In this document: in pieces, positions 33,480 through 46,007 of the stretch
Numbering within the stretch: position 1 is the stretch's first letter
Layout: every line of letters starts with the position of its first letter
Origin: Larix kaempferi
Taxonomy: Eukaryota > Streptophyta > Pinopsida > Pinales > Pinaceae
Assembly: GCA_027924585.1 (NCBI GenBank)
Contig: BSBM01000964.1
Location: forward strand, 3,522,501 to 3,586,500
Length of the DNA stretch: 64,000 nt
Direction: 5' to 3'
Translations under genes and position numbers: made by a program
The notes under the pieces: generated by a model
What the model was told of the DNA's origin: nothing
What the model saw: the letters and a program-made list of their open reading frames with translations, nothing else
Database searches by the model: none

Positions 33480-36262
33480 GGTCTTGGTCATGGTTATTTT
33501 TTTTTGCTCTGTTGTAGAGGTCAAAGCTCCTCTCGGCCGCCATGGTTGTTGTGCAACCATAGCACCACTCTCAAAAATAACTTTACTGATTTTAAACCCG
33601 ATCGTGGTGCCCTTACTGTGTTTTAGTCGTGCATTGGGTTTCCAGATGTGCGTTGGTGTTCTCTCAGCATGAGCTAGAAACCCTCGAAGGTGAGCTTCGG
33701 TCCTTTATGTAATATTTACAGGTTGTAAGTTTTGTAATTTATAAATTTTTAGATCTATGAGTTTATCATTCTTCCACGATGATTTAACGACTGTCTTTCT
33801 TACTGGTAGGGTGTTACCTATTCTCTTGTCTTGTCTTTGGTCTTGGCTAAAGCTTGGCAACAATAAGCGTGAGCTGCAACCAGTGGTAAGCTTCCGGTCT
33901 ACTCGCGAATGTGACCTTTGTCAACATGGTTTAGTTCCAGCGTTGGTTTAGTTTCCTGCGAGCATGAGTTGTTAAGCGTTTTCTTTTGAGAATGGTTTTC
34001 AATTGGTGACTTATGGCTAGTTCCACAGCTTAGGTTTCGACCTCTGTTTTGTTTTGAGGGTACCATAAAGGAAACCCCCAGCATATCTCCCTCTATCAAG
34101 TTCATTTTTTAATAAAGAGAAAGGTTCTAGGTTTTACTACGTTTTGCTTAAAGTTTTGTGTTCTGGTTAAAAACAAAAGAGAATGGGTTTATCCTTTATT
34201 TTTCTATTTAAGAAAATATTATAACTTGGCACTGTCACAGAACTTTGATGTTTGTAAGGTGCTTACCGAACCCTAACTTGATTCTGCAATTTAACCTGGA
34301 TTTTAGGTTGGTTTTAAAATATTAATTTTGTAAGTTTGTTACATGGTTATAAACCCTAAACCCTGTTTAACTCTTGGTGTTTCAATGTTTATTTTGTAAT
34401 ATCTTTAATCTGGGCGAGTTCTCTTTCGAGGCTCGAACCCGTGAACCAACTTTTAAATAGCTTGTTTTTAAATAAATTGATTTCGATACATCGTGTAGAT
34501 GCCCTCATCTTACTTTCTTGAGATATTATGACTCTGTTGAAGGTTTTATATTTTGTACTGAGATGTATAGAATCCTGGGTGAACCTTGATCGATCTCGAA
34601 CCCATGATTTGGGATAAACATAACACGAAGATGTTTACGTTTAAGTCCTTTGTCTAATTATAAAAGAAGATAGTTTAGTCCCGCAGGTTTTTAACTTATA
34701 GTTGTAACCTTATTTTATGCAATTCAAACCCTGTAGGGTATCCATAGTATGATAAAGTTTTAAATTCTATACTCTCTTGTTTAATTGCATAATTTCAGGA
34801 ACTCTATTTCGAAATAGTATTTTTATATGAAATGAAATATAGTAACTCTCTAATTATATTTTACTTGCATTACATACTTGATCTCTTAAGATACCTTGAT
34901 ATCATTTTGTGATTAGTTGTATTGTATATAAAGACATCGTTCTATTCTATATAAGAGTGTATTTTGAATTCCATATAATGATAATATAATTACTCAGTTT
35001 ATATATATATATATAATTCCATATGAATTCGATTCTGTATCTCTGTCTAGTTTATGCACATTCTATCATGTTTATAAAAGATGTCCTTATTATCTTCTAT
35101 AGTGACTTGTAATATTTGATTCATAATCCTACGTTGATTTTTGTTTATAAGATAGGTATTGAATGCCTAAACTAGGGTTCCAATTATACTTATGTATAAA
35201 AATAAAAACATAATACGTTTTTTAAATATATGACTTTGATTTCTAAGTTTGAATAAATATCAAAATAAAATTACTAAAATGACAGAATTTACAATACTTT
35301 CTATATTACTTGTTTTCTACTATAATATACTATTTAGAAATGTAACATAGATAGCTTATGGAACTACTAATGTTCTGCATACTACAGTAAAGAATTTATA
35401 AGACATCATTTTTCAGTATGAAAATAAAAGACATTTATTTCTATTCATTGTTTGGAAATCATACCTAATCTATGTTGATTAACTCCCTTCCTGTACTAGA
35501 CTACATTGCCTATGGCGAAAGGAAAAATACAGGAAGATATTTTATTCAATCATTCTATATTGTCTAATCTTTTTCAATCACATAAGTAGCAACATAAATA
35601 TAATAGTTCAGAAAGAAATTATCATTCATAATAGCTAACTGATATCTAGCTAACATACAATCTTCAGGATAGTTCGATAGTTCATAAATGAAATAAAAGA
35701 TAACAAGTAGAACCTGATAACTCTATAGGGTGGAAAAACACCCAAAGAGGCCTGTTCCTCCCAACCTTCTCCAGAAAAGAAGCCAAGCTTACTTGCTTTT
35801 TCAACCTACGAGCATATTTACTGAACCACTAGGAAAAAGTCTCTGTGTAGAAGCAAGGCACTCAGGTTGTACTTCAGCAATCAATGGATACTTGCATACA
35901 CCTCACATATGTACTTCAACAATCAATGGGGACTTGCATACATATCACTACCTCTGCACTGAGCAGGAATAAGACAGTCTTACTCTGCAACTCAAAATAT
36001 AGCTTCCCCTCATTGAATCTCTTGTGTGCAATTTCTAGCGAAACCATAAGGTAAGTTCTATTGTCAGAGAATCTGTGATCCTTTGCTCAAATTTGATGGC
36101 TATAAAAAAGATTGCCTAAGTCTTTTGGTGGTCAGTTTTGCGTTCAATGAGCCATCAGCTCCAGTTTCACATCCTTGGGAACATGACCACAATTTAAGGG
36201 AGGTTGTCCCATAACAACACCGAGTTACTGAGTTCAGATGCTAGCACTTGTCCATTGCCTTC
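33480..36262 (-). repeat. Inverted, diverged copy of the long Tekay/Del-like LTR
   Basis: The reverse complement of 35420-36262 matches 17279-18060 block by block, including a TATA-like 'tttttatagcc' (plus-strand 'ggctataaaaa', 36099-36109). The rest (33480-35400) has the same character as 18100-21150 (AT-rich with 'aacttacc' and 'gaacccg' islands), but I can align only short blocks by eye. The 3' terminus (TGTAACATCCC in plus) is not found, so this LTR is truncated near 33480. Confidence 0.55.
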
Positions 36263-36417
36263 AAATTTGAGATGCTAGTTGAGATGTTTTTGGTTTCAAA
36301 TTTTGAAATATAGATGTGAGGGTGTTTTTGGTTTCAAATTTTGGAAGATAGGTAATTGGTACACCTGACAATTTATAAGTTTATTTGTTTTATTGGTGTC
36401 TGGCATAGTAATAATTT

Positions 36418-36790
36418 TGAAGGTCACATTTTAAATCCACGTGTCAAGTAGTTCTTTCATGAAAATTTTTAAACCTGTCAAATTTCTATATTTGTTTTTT
36501 CATAAACAAGTTAGTTTGTTTTATGTTTTATGGAAAAGGTAATAAAAATAACTTTTAAAGTTGTAAATGAAATTAAATAAAAAAATATATGTATAATTTT
36601 TAAAATAATGTCTATTAATTTTTTTAAAATTATAAATATTAAAATAATTTATATATAAATTAAAAAATTATTTTATTAATGAATGTAATACTAATTATTA
36701 TTAATTTTTATTAAAAATAATTAAAAAAATAAAGTTTTTTTCTTTAAAATTTTAAAAACATATTCTTTAATCATTATAATTTTTATGGTT
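36418..36790. repeat. AT-rich direct repeat, copy 1
   Basis: About 375 bases ('aggtcacattttaaatccacgtg...' through 'tctttaatcattataatttttat') matching 37858-38233 with scattered differences. The two copies flank the minisatellite and palindrome. Confidence 0.85.
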
Positions 36791-37610
36791 AATTATGGTT
36801 AACCATAGTCAATCAAAGTCAGCCAAATCCATCCATGGTTTTCTAAATTCAACCATGTTCAACCAAAGTCAACCATGGTTAACTAAAGGGCAACCAAAGT
36901 CAACTTTAGTAAACCAAATCCAACTAAAGTCCACTGAAGTCAACCAGAGTCAACTAATGTCAACCACATGGTAAACCAAAGTCAATGAGGTTTAATAAAA
37001 GTCAACCATGGTCAACCATAGTCAACCAAAGTCATCAATTGTCAACCATGGACAACCATAGTCAACCATTCTCAACCATAGTCAACCATTGATTGATCAT
37101 TGTCAACCAAAGTCAACAATGGTAAACCATAGTCAAGCATTATCAACCGTGATCAACCATAACCAACAATAGTAACCCATGGTCAACCAAAGTCAACAAT
37201 GGTAAACCATAGTCAATCATTATCAACCATGATCAACCATAGCCAACAATACTAACCCATGGTCAACCAAAGTAAGTCGTGGTTAACCAAAGAGAGCCAT
37301 GGTCAACCATAGTCAACCATGGTAAACCAAAGACAACCAAACCAACCATGGTCAAGTAGATTCAACCATGGTTGATTACAATCAAACATGGTTTACTATT
37401 GTCAACTAAGGTCAACCAAAGTCAACCATTGTCAACTATAGTCAACCATGGTCAACTATGTTCTACCATAGTCAACCATAGTTAAGCATGGTCAACTAAA
37501 GTCAACCATGGTCAACAATAGTCAACTATGGTTAACCAAAGTCAACTATAGTTAAGCATGGTCAACTAAAGTCAACCAAGGTCAACAATAGTCAACCATG
37601 GTAAACAATT
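36790..37610. repeat. TCAACC minisatellite (about 820 bp)
   Basis: About 75 variants of a 10-11 base word, 'gtcaaccatg' / 'gtcaaccaaa' / 'gtcaaccata', in tandem. Higher-order repetition is visible: 'caaagtcaacaatggtaaac' recurs at about 37105 and 37188. No coding frame survives. Confidence 0.9.
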
Positions 37611-37730
37611 ATATTTAATTAATATATTTATTATTATTTAATTAATATTATTAATTGTGTGGCCATAATATTATTTTTAATTATTATATTAATAAAATAA
37701 TTCACCAAACCTAACAGGAAGCTATCAACT

Positions 37731-37852
37731 AGCAAGCCATATTAATAATTAATATGGCTTATATATGTCCATCGACATTTAAATGTGTGGCCTATATACA
37801 TCAATTGTTGATCGACGTATATAAGCCATATTAATTATTAATATGGTTTGCT
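37731..37852. repeat. Long palindrome with 39 bp arms
   Basis: Arm 37731-37769 and arm 37814-37852 are reverse complements with two mismatches. They enclose a 44-base loop. Each arm is itself nearly palindromic (GCCATATTAAT / ATTAATATGGC). Confidence 0.9.
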
Positions 37853-37857
37853 AGTAA

Positions 37858-38233
37858 TATTTGTGAAGATCACATTTTAAATCCACGTGTCAAGTAGTTT
37901 TTTGATGAAAATTTTTAAATCTCTTAAATTTTTATATTTGTTCTTTCATAAACAAGTTAGTTTGTTTTACGTTTTATGGAAAAACAAATAAAAATAACTT
38001 TTAAAGTTGTAAATAAAAATAAATAAATAAAATCTATGTATAATTTTTAAAATAATATATATTATTTTTTTTTAATTATAAATATTAAAATAATCTATAT
38101 ATAAATTTAAAAAAATTATTAATGAATATAATAGTGAATATTATTAATTAATTTATTAAAATTAATTAAAAAAATAAAGATTTTTTCTTTAAAATTTAAA
38201 AATACATTCTTTAATCATTATAATTTTTATAAC
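37858..38233. repeat. AT-rich direct repeat, copy 2
   Basis: Partner of 36418-36790 in the same orientation; the spacing between copies is about 1440 bp. They could be LTRs of a small non-autonomous element, or a local duplication. Confidence 0.85.
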
Positions 38234-38640
38234 TTAAGAACATACACAAATTGATAACTTAATTTTTATGAATTAAAAATATAAACAAGTTGATAACTTG
38301 TATTTTGAAAATAAGAACTTTTAAAAATTCATCAATATATAATCATTTTATTTGAACAATGTTTATTTTCTTAATTTATATTTTACAAATATTTATTATA
38401 TTATTATAAAGTAAGATTATATTTATAATATTAGTGTAATGTATTAATATATTTAATTCAATATTTTATATCTAGTTACATATATTTAAAAGTATTAAAT
38501 ATTTTATTAATATTAATATTTATTTTTAGAAAATGAACTTTATTATATTGATAGCTGGTTATATCTTAGAATTTGGGGTGGATTAGCATCTATGCCTTTT
38601 CTAGATTGCACGGGGATGAAACATGGCTGCGGTTCAAAAT
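38234..38640. other. AT-rich DNA, nothing recognised
   Basis: Very AT-rich, no coding frame, no clear repeat beyond runs of A and T. Confidence 0.5.
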
Positions 38641-38644
38641 TTGA

Positions 38645-39095
38645 AATAAGCAATACAACAAGTGATTACAACTACACATGGAGAATAAGTAATAGATAAC
38701 TTATTTGTGACACTTAACTTGTGGCCTATAGATATTCACCAACCACAAATTAAGTAGTTGTGTTAGTAATATATTAATAAAATTGTATGATATTATATTT
38801 AGCAAGAATTTTATTGAAATCTCTATATAGATTCTCCTCAATTATTTATTAGAATGGTCCAATGAAATTGGAATATTAATAAATTAAGATTTACAGGGTC
38901 ATAAAACATTATATATTGTGAGCAAACCTCAAATAAAGTTGCACTATAATGTTTAATATATATTATATTTAAATAATATTTTGTTTTGAGGCATAGACAA
39001 CAAGTGATTACAATTAAAAATGGAGAACAATTAACATATAGCACTTATGACTTATCAGTGTTCATCGACCACAAGTTAAGTGGATGTGTTTGTAG
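38645..39095. repeat. Pair of about 110 bp direct repeats
   Basis: 38650-38770 and 38997-39095 share 'caacaagtgattacaa', 'atggagaa', 'cttatgtgacact'-like and 'ccacaagttaagt' blocks at a spacing of about 345 bases. Confidence 0.6.
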
Positions 39096-41207
39096 ATAAG
39101 TATTTATATACAATAATTACATATATAATAAACATCATTAATAATTCTTTTAAATTGATGGATTTATTATGGATGGGCAATATTATTTTGACTTCAGTTT
39201 TATATGGTTTTTTTTGAGTGCTTTGAAATGATATAAATTTTCAAAATATATTTTTAAATACAATTTTAAATAAAAAAAAAGTTTAGAGTAGTTAATTAAA
39301 ATATCATATTTTTAATATATGACCTATTTGTATATAATTAATAATATATTGATGAATTTTATTTTTAGCATGAATTTAATAATTTATTAAAATGTTTATA
39401 ATTTAAATTAATATATTTAATATAATTAATATTTAAATTTGATTATTATATTTAAAAAAGTTTTTTGAAAAATCCAATTTTTTAAATCTTATTAAAATTA
39501 TAATAATTTAAAAATATTCTTATCCAAGTTTTTTCAGCATAAAAATAAACTTTAAAATAGCAACATTATCTTTATATATATATATATATATAAGAGAAAG
39601 ACAACCATAGTTATAATTAGTTACGACGATGATAATTATAAAATTCAGATGAATATAAATTGCTTCATCAAAGAACACAACCATTTTATCCAAGAGGTTG
39701 GCATTAATATTATTATTTTAAGAGAGGCTGCATTTGTGTGCTCAACGTTAATTGGCGTTCGTTAAATAATTTGAATATTTAGACCCCTCCGAAAATATAT
39801 GGTACGATTTTTATTTTATTTACGCTCCGCAACTCCGCAGATCATGGATTTATTTTTATTTTTAAACATCCATCAAATATTGGCCATTACCATCATTCTT
39901 TCACATGTTATACGAATCGCTTTTCCGCTATTATCTCGTAAATATCCCTTAAATATGATATTATTAGCATTTAAATATCACGCTCGTAAAAATATATATT
40001 CACAGGGTATGGTGTTTACATTAGACATGTCCGGATAATCATTTACTATTTGCATCCCTCAAACTCTCTCTTCCTTTTCCCTAGTGACATGTACAGGTTG
40101 GGTGGCACATTAAAAAGACGTGCATGCACGCACAATTTGAAGAAAAATTGCAACAAAGCCATGCACGACAGCATGGGAAATAAATCGAGGGTTTCCTTAC
40201 GTTAATGTGGAAATGGAATTGCATCTGTTTCGATTAAAGTGTTTATAAGTTCGTAGGGGTCTCTCTGATTCAATGTGCATATTTGTTTAATATTGATTTA
40301 TTGTGTTATTTCATATTTATTTAAAAGCTTAATCAATGTGAAAAAGTGTATAGGATGATTAATTAGTGTGCTTATTTGAAAGAAGTTACATATAGATTTG
40401 AAATACTATTCGATATTGGATATGTCATACTCTAGTTCCACCTTTATAATAATTAAGGAATACTTAAATTGTTAAAAGTTAAAATAAAATTTGAGTAATT
40501 GTTGTTTTAGTTGAAATTTCACTCTTAAGATAACAATTAAATTAATATAATTGTAGCAAGGAATATAGAAGTAACAACCAAGTATATATTTTAAATAATT
40601 GTTTAGATCTTTCAATCATGTGTGGGTTAAAATAATTATGATACAAGGATAGTAATTCTAAAGATAGCTAGTATTGATAATCACCACCACCTTTTGATAG
40701 TTTTTTTTCTTTAATTGGAGTTAGTAAGTTGATAGCTCAATCTTAAACTCTCGAGCACCAACATATTACATATTATATATGACATGGGAGGTTACTAATT
40801 TTATAGCCTCCACGTGCACGGGGATACAAATAGTAGTTGCCTCAATCGACAATATTAGATGTAATTACAACAATATCTAACAAGCAATGCTTATTAGCTA
40901 ATATTAGTCATTCAGTATTAAGAGCCCCAACTATAGTTGCCATAGATAATTATTGTTGTCCATCAAGTGATAATTACCCCAACACATGTAAGTGCAATTA
41001 CGATAGTATTCAATAACAAACTTCTAATGGACTACAATAGGCACCGAGCACAGATTCCTAATAATAACTAGCCACAATAATCACTACTACCCTATAAGCA
41101 CAAAAACCAAATAATAGTCAACCCAATTAATATTAGTATTTGCACTCTCTTTTTACATGGGTATTTTGACATACCTACACAATGAATATTACTTCTAGTA
41201 AAAATAT
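39096..41207. other. AT-rich intergenic DNA
   Basis: No supported gene or element. It contains a (TA) microsatellite near 39573-39592. A few short frames (for example 39799-40038) have no recognisable content. Confidence 0.5.
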
Positions 41208-41980
41208 TGTGACAAGGGTTTTCACCCTTGCTTGTGCTAAAAGAACACCTACTACGGATAATGGAATCTTTAGCAGCAATTTGAAGGAAGGTAAAGAGTT
41301 AAATGTAAAACATAGCAAAAGATTAAGCTAACATATTTATAAAAACAAATCTAAACTACAGTAGCAAACATGAAATAACCATGAGAAAAGTAAAATAATT
41401 CTTGATTTTTATAAATGGAAACAAGGGTTTGCATGAATTTTTTACCTCAAATGTTGAGGCAGTCGTAGGGAATGATGCACCGGTATTCCATGGACACCTT
41501 CTCTTCTCCAAATGCTCAAAGGTTGGGCCCAAGGTTGACTCAAAGGAATGGTTTGGGTTAGAGTTCTAGAGTCATTTGAGTAGCATAAGGGTAGGATAAA
41601 TGAGAGATGTCAAATGTGGGGCCTCCAACACCTTCTTATAGATTTTTGGGTGGTGGAGTAAACAACCATGGTTTTGGGTACCAAATGGTTTAGGTTAAAG
41701 GTTTAGGGTTTTTTTCCTCTTTTTCCCTCTTTTTCTTTGAATTTTCTTTTATTTATTCCCTTTTTATTTTGATTTTGGGAACTTTGGATCCCTTTTGGGG
41801 ATTTTTGGTATGTTTTGAAAGAATTTAGTTAATTTGAGGAGGAACAAGGTGATTTTTTTGCCTTTTTAGGTACCCATTTCGGTTTTTTTGAGGTTTTGGA
41901 GGCTAGAATGATAGAAAAAATTGTCAACAGGGTTATGTGCCTAAGGGAATGAGCTAGTGAGTAATTTTTGGGTGTTAACA
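41208..41980 (-). repeat. gypsy-2 3' LTR (773 bp)
   Basis: Minus strand: TGTTAACACCCAAAAATT...TTGTCACA. Positions 41208-41850 match 58988-59668 closely. The 130 bases nearest the purine tract (41851-41980) have no partner because the other LTR is truncated. Confidence 0.88.
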
Positions 41981-41995
41981 GATTACCCCTTGATG
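41981..41995 (-). other. Polypurine tract of gypsy-2
   Basis: Minus-strand AAGGGGTAATC directly precedes the LTR start TGTTAACACCC. Confidence 0.7.
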
Positions 41996-43730
41996 TGTGA
42001 GGGGAGGAGCTCATTATATGGCCGATAGACATCATGGGTTCTGTTATTTTCTAAGGGTCTAAGCATTGTGACGGATAAGGTCGGAAACTAGTTGGAGGTC
42101 GGAACATGCACTTCGTACGAATTGCAAGAACTCAAAATACATGGCCTCAATGATGGATGAGGAATAATCTGAAAAATGTGGACAAGGCGGGCATACCCAT
42201 GCTCGTATAAAGATACATAAATAATAATGAGGTCCAATAGAGGACATGAACAATGCATGGAGAACTGTTGTGTACATCATAACGGTCCATAAGGGACACA
42301 AATCTGGGACATACTCATGGTCCAACCATGACTGGTCTGAATGACTGGTGTATGAACATAGTGGCATCCATATTAACTGTGGTACCATAACAACTAATAT
42401 TCTGTTGGATCTTAACGGGGTACTTGGGGAAGCATATAACTGGAGTGCTTCTGAATACTGTCGCCAAGTGCAACCCAAATGTCCGTGGGAACATATATCT
42501 AGGAGGTTCTGAATTGACTCATGAATGTGCTAAAGTGAGGGGACATTCAGGGTCTTCGACCATGAACTGGAGGGATGAATACCCTGCACGAATATCAATG
42601 GTGTGAACATGGTGTTGAAGTCGAGCACATGAGAAACAACCATTGGGAGAGGCAGTAAGGGCTCCTCTCAAAACGGTCGGTAGGAAATTGCCACTAACGG
42701 TGATGAGTCCAAGGCGCAGGGACTTCTAGGTCTATCCTTTGGAATAGATAGGTTGGTGTCGGCAGAGGGAGACCTTGCCACTACCAAGGCAATGGTGTTT
42801 CCTTGATAAGGGCGCGAGGTGTACCAACAAGAGGTGTAGTACTGAATGTGAGACTGACATGTTGTGGGGCGAACAAGGGGCATAGGGTGGGGGGGACTAA
42901 AACCTCCTTTGTTCAAAGTACGATGGCGAGGTTGACCTAGAAGCATGTGGAAATTACTTCGAGGAAGGGGATAGTAATGTAAGGGACTAGGGGTTGTAAT
43001 TGCAATGGGGGAGACTCAATGCGGAACTGACCGGAGATAAGAGGAGACTCAGAGGGTGACATACTGCAGAGTACTCTGAACAAAGGTGACCATATTTGGG
43101 CTGCTTCCATAATGGTGGGTCTAGATATGACCTGTCGTGGCACCAAGAGGCACTGTTGGGTCCTTATTCGTGGTTTTAAGGAGGCTCAAAAAAGAGATAG
43201 AAGGGTGTTCGAAATAGTATTGTCGTGTGGATTTGTACAAGCCCAAGATAGTTCGTGCTCGTGAGTGCTTTCACTTTTAGGGAGTATGAAAGCGATATGA
43301 AGACTTTGAAATGGTGGAGAGGTACTATTGTGTGGATTTATACGATCCCAGGATGGTGAGTGCTCGTGGTTACTTTCAATTTTAGAGAGTCTGGAAGTAG
43401 TAAGAACACTCCAAGGGGGTTATTTTTCATGCCTTAGTCTTCAAGGCCCGAAAAAACATAAAAGAATGCAATGAAGAACTCTTCTAGCCGATGTGACTAG
43501 AGTATTGCTTTTTCATAATTAGTTTACAAGGTCCAGAAAAGGGTTAAACTTATACCAGGTAGAAGCCCTTTCAGATACTTTTAGTGAGCATGAAAGGAAG
43601 CAAGATTTCTCGGCGATGTTTTCATTCTTTTAGGAGTTAGAAAAGAGCATAACAGAAACTCCCTAAGTTTCTTTTTCCTAAAGGAATTGTTCGACCTGAA
43701 AAATGGATAAAATGATACCGAACAAGATGA
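41996..43730. other. gypsy-2 3' non-coding zone
   Basis: No coding frame supported on either strand. Two diverged repeats of about 106 bp period occur at 43216-43400 ('gtgtggatttgtacaagccca' against 'gtgtggatttatacgatccca'). Confidence 0.5.
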
Positions 43731-43734
43731 TGGC

Positions 43735-44170
43735 CATGTTGCGGCTGAAGTGGCACACAAATCGAGGCGACAAGGGGACTAGAAAAAATGCTCGACATTT
43801 TTTTTGTGAGAGGGAGAAATGATGGTAAGCATCATCATGGGTGTGGATATATGAATCGGACGATGTGAACGGTGTGAAAAATGGAGTTTGCATGCGAATC
43901 GAGGCGGTGGGGAGGGGGGGGCGGAAAAAGGTGCATGACAAAAGTTTGTGTGAGAGTGAGAAATGATCTCAAGATTCATCATGAACATGGAGATATGAAT
44001 CTAGCGATCCGAATGGTATAAAAAAGGGAGTTGGCATGCAAATCAAGGCGGGGGGTGCTAGGAAAAAATGCCTGAATTTTTTTCAGTGAAAATGGGAAAG
44101 GGTCTCAACCATCCTAAAGGTCTTGGGGAATTTAATCTGGTGGTGTCAACGGTTCAAAAAATGGACCTCG
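43735..44170 (+). repeat. About 142 bp tandem repeat upstream of the antisense ORF promoter
   Basis: Three units, each with 'atcgaggcg' plus a G-run, 'gagaaatgat', 'tcatcatg' and 'gatatgaatc' blocks (43755, 43896, 44040). They end about 40 bases before the TATA box at 44210, so they could be promoter-proximal repeats. Confidence 0.7.
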
Positions 44171-44209
44171 TATCATCCCAGCATGTCAAAATAAGAATTG
44201 GTCAAATGT

Positions 44210-44218
44210 CTATAAATA
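44210..44218 (+). promoter_or_regulatory. TATA box for the antisense accessory ORF
   Basis: CTATAAATA on the plus strand, opposite to gypsy-2 transcription and upstream of the plus-strand ORF that begins near 44870. The distance leaves room for a leader of about 600 bases. Confidence 0.5.
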
Positions 44219-44389
44219 GTAAATGGGCCCACTAACATGTGTCATTGTTATAGTTGAGTTTGACAGGAGATTGGAGAGGACCAGAGGTGAAAACTTAGAT
44301 CGTGAGAGATCCGACCACTGGAGTTGTGTTCCAGGATTTGCAGGTAATCCTTGTATTTCATGTGCTTTTATTGGGAATTGTGCCTCTGG

Positions 44390-44830
44390 GGAAGCATGCA
44401 AGGATTTCCCTGGTGCCATGGCACCAAAGCACAGCTTCAAGGGGCATATGCGCACTTTGGAGTGTGGTTTCGGGCAAGGTACCCGGGCTGTGAAGTGCGA
44501 CTGAGGGCCTCCTAGACGTGCTTTCCAAGCGCAGTTGTGCCCCCCACAGCCGCGCTACAAAATGCACTGGGGGCCTTCAAAGCTGCACTTACCGATCGCA
44601 GCTATGGCCCGCTCAATTGCACTCTGAAGCGTAGCTTTTCGAGGGGAATGAACGCTTTAGGGCACAACTCTGGGTGGTGTAGTTGTGCTCTAAAGCACGG
44701 CTTTCTGGGAGGAAAGCGCGGTTCAAAGTGTGGCTACATGCCTGACAGGTGTGCTCTAGGAGCATGCTTTGCGAGAAGAAAAGCGTACTCCAGAGCACAT
44801 TTGTGGGGCCAGAGATGTGTTGTGACCAGT
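44390..44830 (+). repeat. GC-rich degenerate repeats in the antisense leader
   Basis: Dozens of short variants of 'aaagcgcggcttt', 'gcgcagttgtg' and 'gtgctctaaagcac', GC-rich compared with neighbours. Related in style to 58040-58860 in the 5' leader of the same element. Confidence 0.6.
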
Positions 44831-45760
44831 GCACCGACCTGGAGGAGATCTATAGGATATTTACATGGTTCTGATAGGTTTTTTTGGGCTGGATTGGCAT
44901 GATCCCGAGGGTGACGTGGAGAGAGTGAGAAATACTAGATACTATCCTATAGATGATCTGGGAGGATGTGGGGGTACAGGTAGCCTTAGCAGGTTGTAGA
45001 TTACTGAATTTTTCACAAGTTCTGTTGATCCATTTAGCTGCACTGTTGCTGAACAAGTAGATCGGGTTCTCGGATTCAGATCTTAAGGCTTTCATGATTC
45101 AAGGCAAGTGATTGGATATCACTTTGGCCGATGTATATTTTATGACTGGACTTCCCAGGTTGGGCATGGTTGCTGATACCATGCCTAGGAGGTCGGGGAA
45201 TGTATCTATGCAGGTTTTGTTGGATCGACATTGCTACCCTACGGTGTATGTGCATGACAATGTACTACTGGTTTGTGATCTTCATAGTCCGATGACTCGG
45301 GTGATTGCAGCGCTAGTGGTGCGCATTTTGGGTTTGCATGCTCCACATCAGGTCTCGTGGGGACAGATGGCATTGGTAGAGGGGGTTCTGTCCAGGACTT
45401 ACTATGCCTAGGGCCAGATGTATCTGTCAGTTTTATAGCAGGAGCTGAGCAAGGTGAGGCATTTGGGAGGGGAGTTCTGTTTCCCCTTGTTTCTGTGCTC
45501 ATTTTTCTTCGAGCGATTCCTTATGCTGTGACCTCGTATAATAGTGCGTGACGAGGGACCGATAGAGCCACAGATGTGGCGTTGGGGCAAGATGATGACT
45601 CATGGAGGTGGTTGGCTTGTAGGTAATTTTTTTACAGAGTATCTATTGAGGCAGTGGATGCAGCTATCGATAGTCATTGATGATTACCCATACCACCAAA
45701 TAGACTATCAAGGGTACCCTTAGCTACCGCGGCCTGTTGGTCAGGCATGGGGACCAGATG

Positions 45761-45875
45761 GTACATATATATTTGGTCTGCTTTTTATTTACAGTATCAT
45801 GTCATATCTTTTTGATAGCATAGATGATAGCTACAGTATTTTTTGACATTGATAACTTGGTGTTGTTTTATGCAG
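45761..45875 (+). other. Candidate 115 bp intron in the antisense ORF
   Basis: GATG|GTACATAT donor and TTTTATGCAG| acceptor, T-rich interior and a phase-1 junction that keeps the protein-like frame on both sides (WGPD... to DVAPRPP). The intervening sequence has stops. Prediction only. Confidence 0.5.
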
Positions 45876-46007
45876 ATGTGGCACCACGGCCACCGTTGGG
45901 TGTATTTACTGTCTTAATGAATCACCAAATATTTAATTATCGACCAGGGTTGGTAATCTTAGAGTTGTGGCACAGTATATGCTGAGGTAGAATGGTACCA
46001 ATGACAT

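Noticed and set aside
36790-37610. CRISPR-like regularly spaced repeats
   Set aside because: Units are contiguous, variable and without unique spacers; this is a minisatellite in plant-type DNA.
39799-40038. Membrane protein gene (79 codons, hydrophobic)
   Set aside because: AT-rich context produces hydrophobic codons by chance; no promoter or similarity recognised.
44537-44902. 121-codon plus-strand frame as a gene
   Set aside because: Cys/Arg-rich product of a GC-rich repeat tract with open frames on both strands; no domain.
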